Assembly: GCF_023115355.1 (NCBI RefSeq)
Contig: NZ_CP096019.1
Location: 1,612,001-1,676,000 of the forward strand
Origin: Halocatena salina
GTDB lineage: Archaea > Halobacteriota > Halobacteria > Halobacteriales > Haloarculaceae
Direction of reading: 5' to 3'
DNA: 64,000 nucleotides
Both the position numbers and the translations under genes were made by a program. The notes beneath the pieces are model-generated. The model saw nothing but the letters and a program-made list of their open reading frames with translations, was not told the DNA's origin and searched no databases. This document shows positions 61,710-64,000 of this stretch, piece after piece; the stretch's first letter is position 1, and each line of letters opens with the position of its first letter.

Positions 61710-62756
61710 TCACCATGTGCCGTGGAACGTATCGAACGACAGCGATTCGAGCGGCTCGTTCCCGACGGCGATCTCGTACTCGCCGGGCGTGAGCATCGGT
61801 TTGTGGAACTGCGGGCCGTCGTCGGTCGTGATGCGCGGACAGCCCGTGTTCACGAACGCATCGAAATCGAAGTTTCGCAACCGATCGGGCGTCACCTCGT
61901 CCATCGTGATGAGATACGCGTCGTCGTTGTTCTCGACGATGTCGGTGGCGACCTCCCACCGGCCTTGACCGATCTTCGTACAGAACACCACCCCCCAGCG
62001 CTCTGCGTCCATCGCGCGGTGAACCGCGCCGTAGCGCTGTTTCATGAACTTCTCGGTGTCGGCGACGGTGACCACGTTGTTCACCGGATCGGCGATGACA
62101 ACCCGCTTGTCTGGGTGTTCCATCGCCAGCCCGAGTGGGTGGAACTTCCCTCCACCGACGTAGAGGATCTGATCCGCGTCGATGTCGGCGCTCGCGTAGT
62201 TACAGCCAAGCACCTGTCCCTCGTGGGTGAGTCGTTCGTCACCACGCCGGGTGTGCACCGTGTAGCCGCGCTGTTCGAGCCACGATCGCATCTCCTCGAA
62301 CCGGTTCATGTGTTGTGCGGTCGTGACCAGTCCTACTTCCTCCTCGGGTAGCTCACCGATCGCCTCTTCCATAATGGGCGCGACGTCGACGTTCGAGAAC
62401 AACGGCACGTAGATGATCTTCTCCGATTCTTTCATCGGAGAGTGGCCGAAATGCACGAACACGTCCGTTCGACGCATGAGGTACGTATCTAGATCACACG
62501 CCCCGTAACAGGGCTGCCCCGAGATCATCACGTGAACGTCGTCGCCCAGAAGTGAGCGTAAATCGTCGGCGACCGCCGGCCCCCGCCGTTTTAGCCCTTC
62601 CGGAAATTGCAGCCCGACCGTCGATGCATCACGTTCGTTGACTGCCGAAACGATCCGATCCAGCTCGTAATCCCACTCGCGGTCGTGTTTGAGTGCCAAC
62701 CCTGTTTTTCGGAGATCACCCTCGGAGGTCTCCGTTCCGGACGATCCGTGGCTCAT
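61710..62756 (-). CDS. dph2: Diphthamide biosynthesis protein Dph2
   Basis: Dph2 uses an atypical radical-SAM [4Fe-4S] cluster to transfer the aminocarboxypropyl group of SAM to a His of elongation factor 2. The 348-residue protein has the three cluster cysteines in separate domains: GQPCYGACD, VLGCNYASADI and NTGCPRITTDD. The domains repeat a similar fold. The ATG at 62756 was chosen because the upstream 59 codons do not resemble Dph2. It precedes the METTL5-like gene. A dph6-like gene is also in the window. Confidence 0.94.
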   Translation of the reverse strand: MSHGSSGTETSEGDLRKTGLALKHDREWDYELDRIVSAVNERDASTVGLQFPEGLKRRGPAVADDLRSLLGDDVHVMISGQPCYGACDLDTYLMRRTDVFVHFGHSPMKESEKIIYVPLFSNVDVAPIMEEAIGELPEEEVGLVTTAQHMNRFEEMRSWLEQRGYTVHTRRGDERLTHEGQVLGCNYASADIDADQILYVGGGKFHPLGLAMEHPDKRVVIADPVNNVVTVADTEKFMKQRYGAVHRAMDAERWGVVFCTKIGQGRWEVATDIVENNDDAYLITMDEVTPDRLRNFDFDAFVNTGCPRITTDDGPQFHKPMLTPGEYEIAVGNEPLESLSFDTFHGTW

Positions 62757-62805
62757 TATCCGTTCCAGTGGATCGGTGCGGATAACCCGTGTGGTTGCGA
62801 CCGGG

Positions 62806-64000
62806 TCACTCGAGGATCTCGACGATCCCGTCTGTACCGTCGATGCGAACCCGCTGGCCGGTGTCGATCCGTCGGGTGGCATTGGGAACCGACACGACCG
62901 CCGGAAGCCCGTATTCGCGAGCAACGAGCGCACCGTGGCTCATTCGTCCCCCTACCTCGACGACCATGCCGGCAGCGTTCAAAAACAGCGGCGTCCAGCC
63001 GGGATCGGCAGAGGGGGCGATAAGGATCTCTCCCGTTTCGATCGTCTCCTCCATCGGATCGTGAACCACGCGAGCGACTCCTTCTACGAAACCCGCCGAG
63101 ACGCCGGTGCCGACCAGCGCACCGTCGGGCACCTCCGTTCGATCGCTCTGTGCGCTCGGAGTGTCGCCATCGCTCGTCAGCACGGGCGGCGCGTCCATCT
63201 CTGCGTGGCGCTCGAACTCCGCTCGGCGGGCATCGATATCCACATCGATCGAGTCGCCGTTGAGCGCGGCGAACAGTTCATCTTTCTGAAGAAACCACAC
63301 GTCCGCAGCACGGTCTAACTGTCCGTCGGCGACGAGGGCCTCACCGGTGTCACGGAACACCTCGTGCCACGCGGCGAACATGCGAGCGACGCCGTGCTTC
63401 GGATACTCTCGAGTCCGGATGTAGCCTCGATACGTCCGGAGGAGTTGGTGGACGACGTGTTTCCGAACTGGACCGAACACGCCGTAGTTGGCGTGTGCTT
63501 CGAGCCGTCGTACTGCCGTGTGGGCCGCCCGTTCCATCTGATGAACGTGCTCGCGGTGGCTGCCCGGCTCGTTGTGTTCGAGGTTTGCACGAACCGCTGC
63601 AAGCAGCCCTGATGGGTCATCACGCCACCGTGGTCGACTGACATCCATCTCTCCGGTCGCCCGGTGACCGAACACGTCAAGATACTCATCCAGCGCGTCT
63701 ACGAACGCTTGGCCGCCCGCCCGCGACTCGATCTCATCGAGTGATTCGTCCGACTTGAGCGCCGCAGCGACATCCGGATGCTCGCGGGCCACGTCTGCGA
63801 GATCGCCCAATCCGAGATTGATGCGAGTCACGAGCTCTTCCGGGAATCCTCGTCCGACTGCGGTTACGTCGTCCGCAATGCTCGGCTCGTTGTCTGCCCA
63901 CCGCCGTAACCAGACGTCCACCGCAAACGCGGCGTACAACGGCCCGACTGACGGGAAGTCGGTGATCGACTCCCAGACGTTGAACGCAGCGTGGGCACGC
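62806..64000 (-). CDS. PEP-synthase/PEP-utilising enzyme, C-terminal part (cut by window edge)
   Basis: The open frame continues past the window edge (RAHAAFNVWESITDFP at the start), so only the last 397 codons are seen. Residues in the last 110 form the phosphohistidine swivel domain: GEILIAPSADPGWTPLFLNA, then GGRMSHGALVAREYGLPAVV with the catalytic His, and GQRVRIDGTDGIVEIL. The preceding helical region resembles PEP-synthase-like or rifampicin-phosphotransferase-type enzymes. Whether it has the N-terminal ATP-grasp domain lies outside the window. Confidence 0.85.
   Translation of the reverse strand, partial: RAHAAFNVWESITDFPSVGPLYAAFAVDVWLRRWADNEPSIADDVTAVGRGFPEELVTRINLGLGDLADVAREHPDVAAALKSDESLDEIESRAGGQAFVDALDEYLDVFGHRATGEMDVSRPRWRDDPSGLLAAVRANLEHNEPGSHREHVHQMERAAHTAVRRLEAHANYGVFGPVRKHVVHQLLRTYRGYIRTREYPKHGVARMFAAWHEVFRDTGEALVADGQLDRAADVWFLQKDELFAALNGDSIDVDIDARRAEFERHAEMDAPPVLTSDGDTPSAQSDRTEVPDGALVGTGVSAGFVEGVARVVHDPMEETIETGEILIAPSADPGWTPLFLNAAGMVVEVGGRMSHGALVAREYGLPAVVSVPNATRRIDTGQRVRIDGTDGIVEILE

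Noticed and set aside
1-64000. tRNA, rRNA or CRISPR array
   Set aside because: No cloverleaf with a GGTTC-type T arm, no rRNA core sequence and no regularly spaced direct repeats were seen on reading the gaps. A covariance-model search would be decisive.

Overview
The window is chromosomal DNA from a halophilic archaeon (class Halobacteria). The evidence is acidic proteins throughout, archaeal information-processing genes (rfcS, archaeal alaS, gatB, L10e, archaeal/eukaryal-type proS, the KH-beta-CASP termination nuclease FttA, dph2 and a dph6-like gene), several Halobacteria-only families, and TATA-like boxes close to start codons. The genus cannot be fixed from the sequence alone. No rRNA, tRNA or CRISPR array was recognised.

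Layout. 1-4.6 kb: a truncated ArsR-type regulator, gatB, a cluster of GC-rich hairpin repeats (including a 131-bp inverted pair) around an orphan Cys-rich gene, then rfcS. 4.6-16 kb: alaS, an alpha/beta hydrolase lacking its nucleophilic Ser, L10e, an NhaC antiporter, a rhomboid protease, a phosphotransferase, a GlcD-like FAD oxidase and cysE. 16-31 kb: a three-gene PH-domain/BolA operon, pyruvate kinase with an aldehyde dehydrogenase, a Bat-type regulator, a MinD-like ATPase with an overlapping partner, DHH phosphoesterase, two UspA proteins, Nudix, two haloarchaeal DUF genes, a membrane channel-like protein and CoxIII. 31-48 kb: glutamate synthase, proS, carbonic anhydrase, FttA, a Zn-finger mini-gene, cupin, DCC protein, acyl-CoA dehydrogenase, glutamine amidotransferase, dph6-like ligase, a nucleotidyltransferase and an HTH/Zn-ribbon regulator.

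48.5-57.2 kb is the most coherent accessory system: six tightly packed genes in the order of the rhizobactin genes rhbABCDEF, predicted to make a citrate-based, 1,3-diaminopropane hydroxamate siderophore of the schizokinen type. Two near-identical palindromes matching DtxR/IdeR iron boxes flank the TATA-like element, so repression by iron is likely. No uptake genes lie in the window.

57.2-61.1 kb is a decayed, partly AT-rich islet: a frameshifted HTH/VapC relic, a methyltransferase, an intact vapB beside a frameshifted vapC, a solo right end resembling IS200/IS605 (TnpB omega-RNA) elements, and two orphan genes (a small membrane protein and a Tat-type secreted protein). After it come a METTL5-like methyltransferase, dph2 and the C-terminal part of a PEP-synthase-like enzyme cut by the window edge.

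Other features to check are a candidate structured RNA between FttA and the Zn-finger gene, paired hairpins upstream of proS, a pseudogene copy of part of a membrane-protein gene, and a possible PD-(D/E)XK nuclease signature in a DUF5787-like protein.
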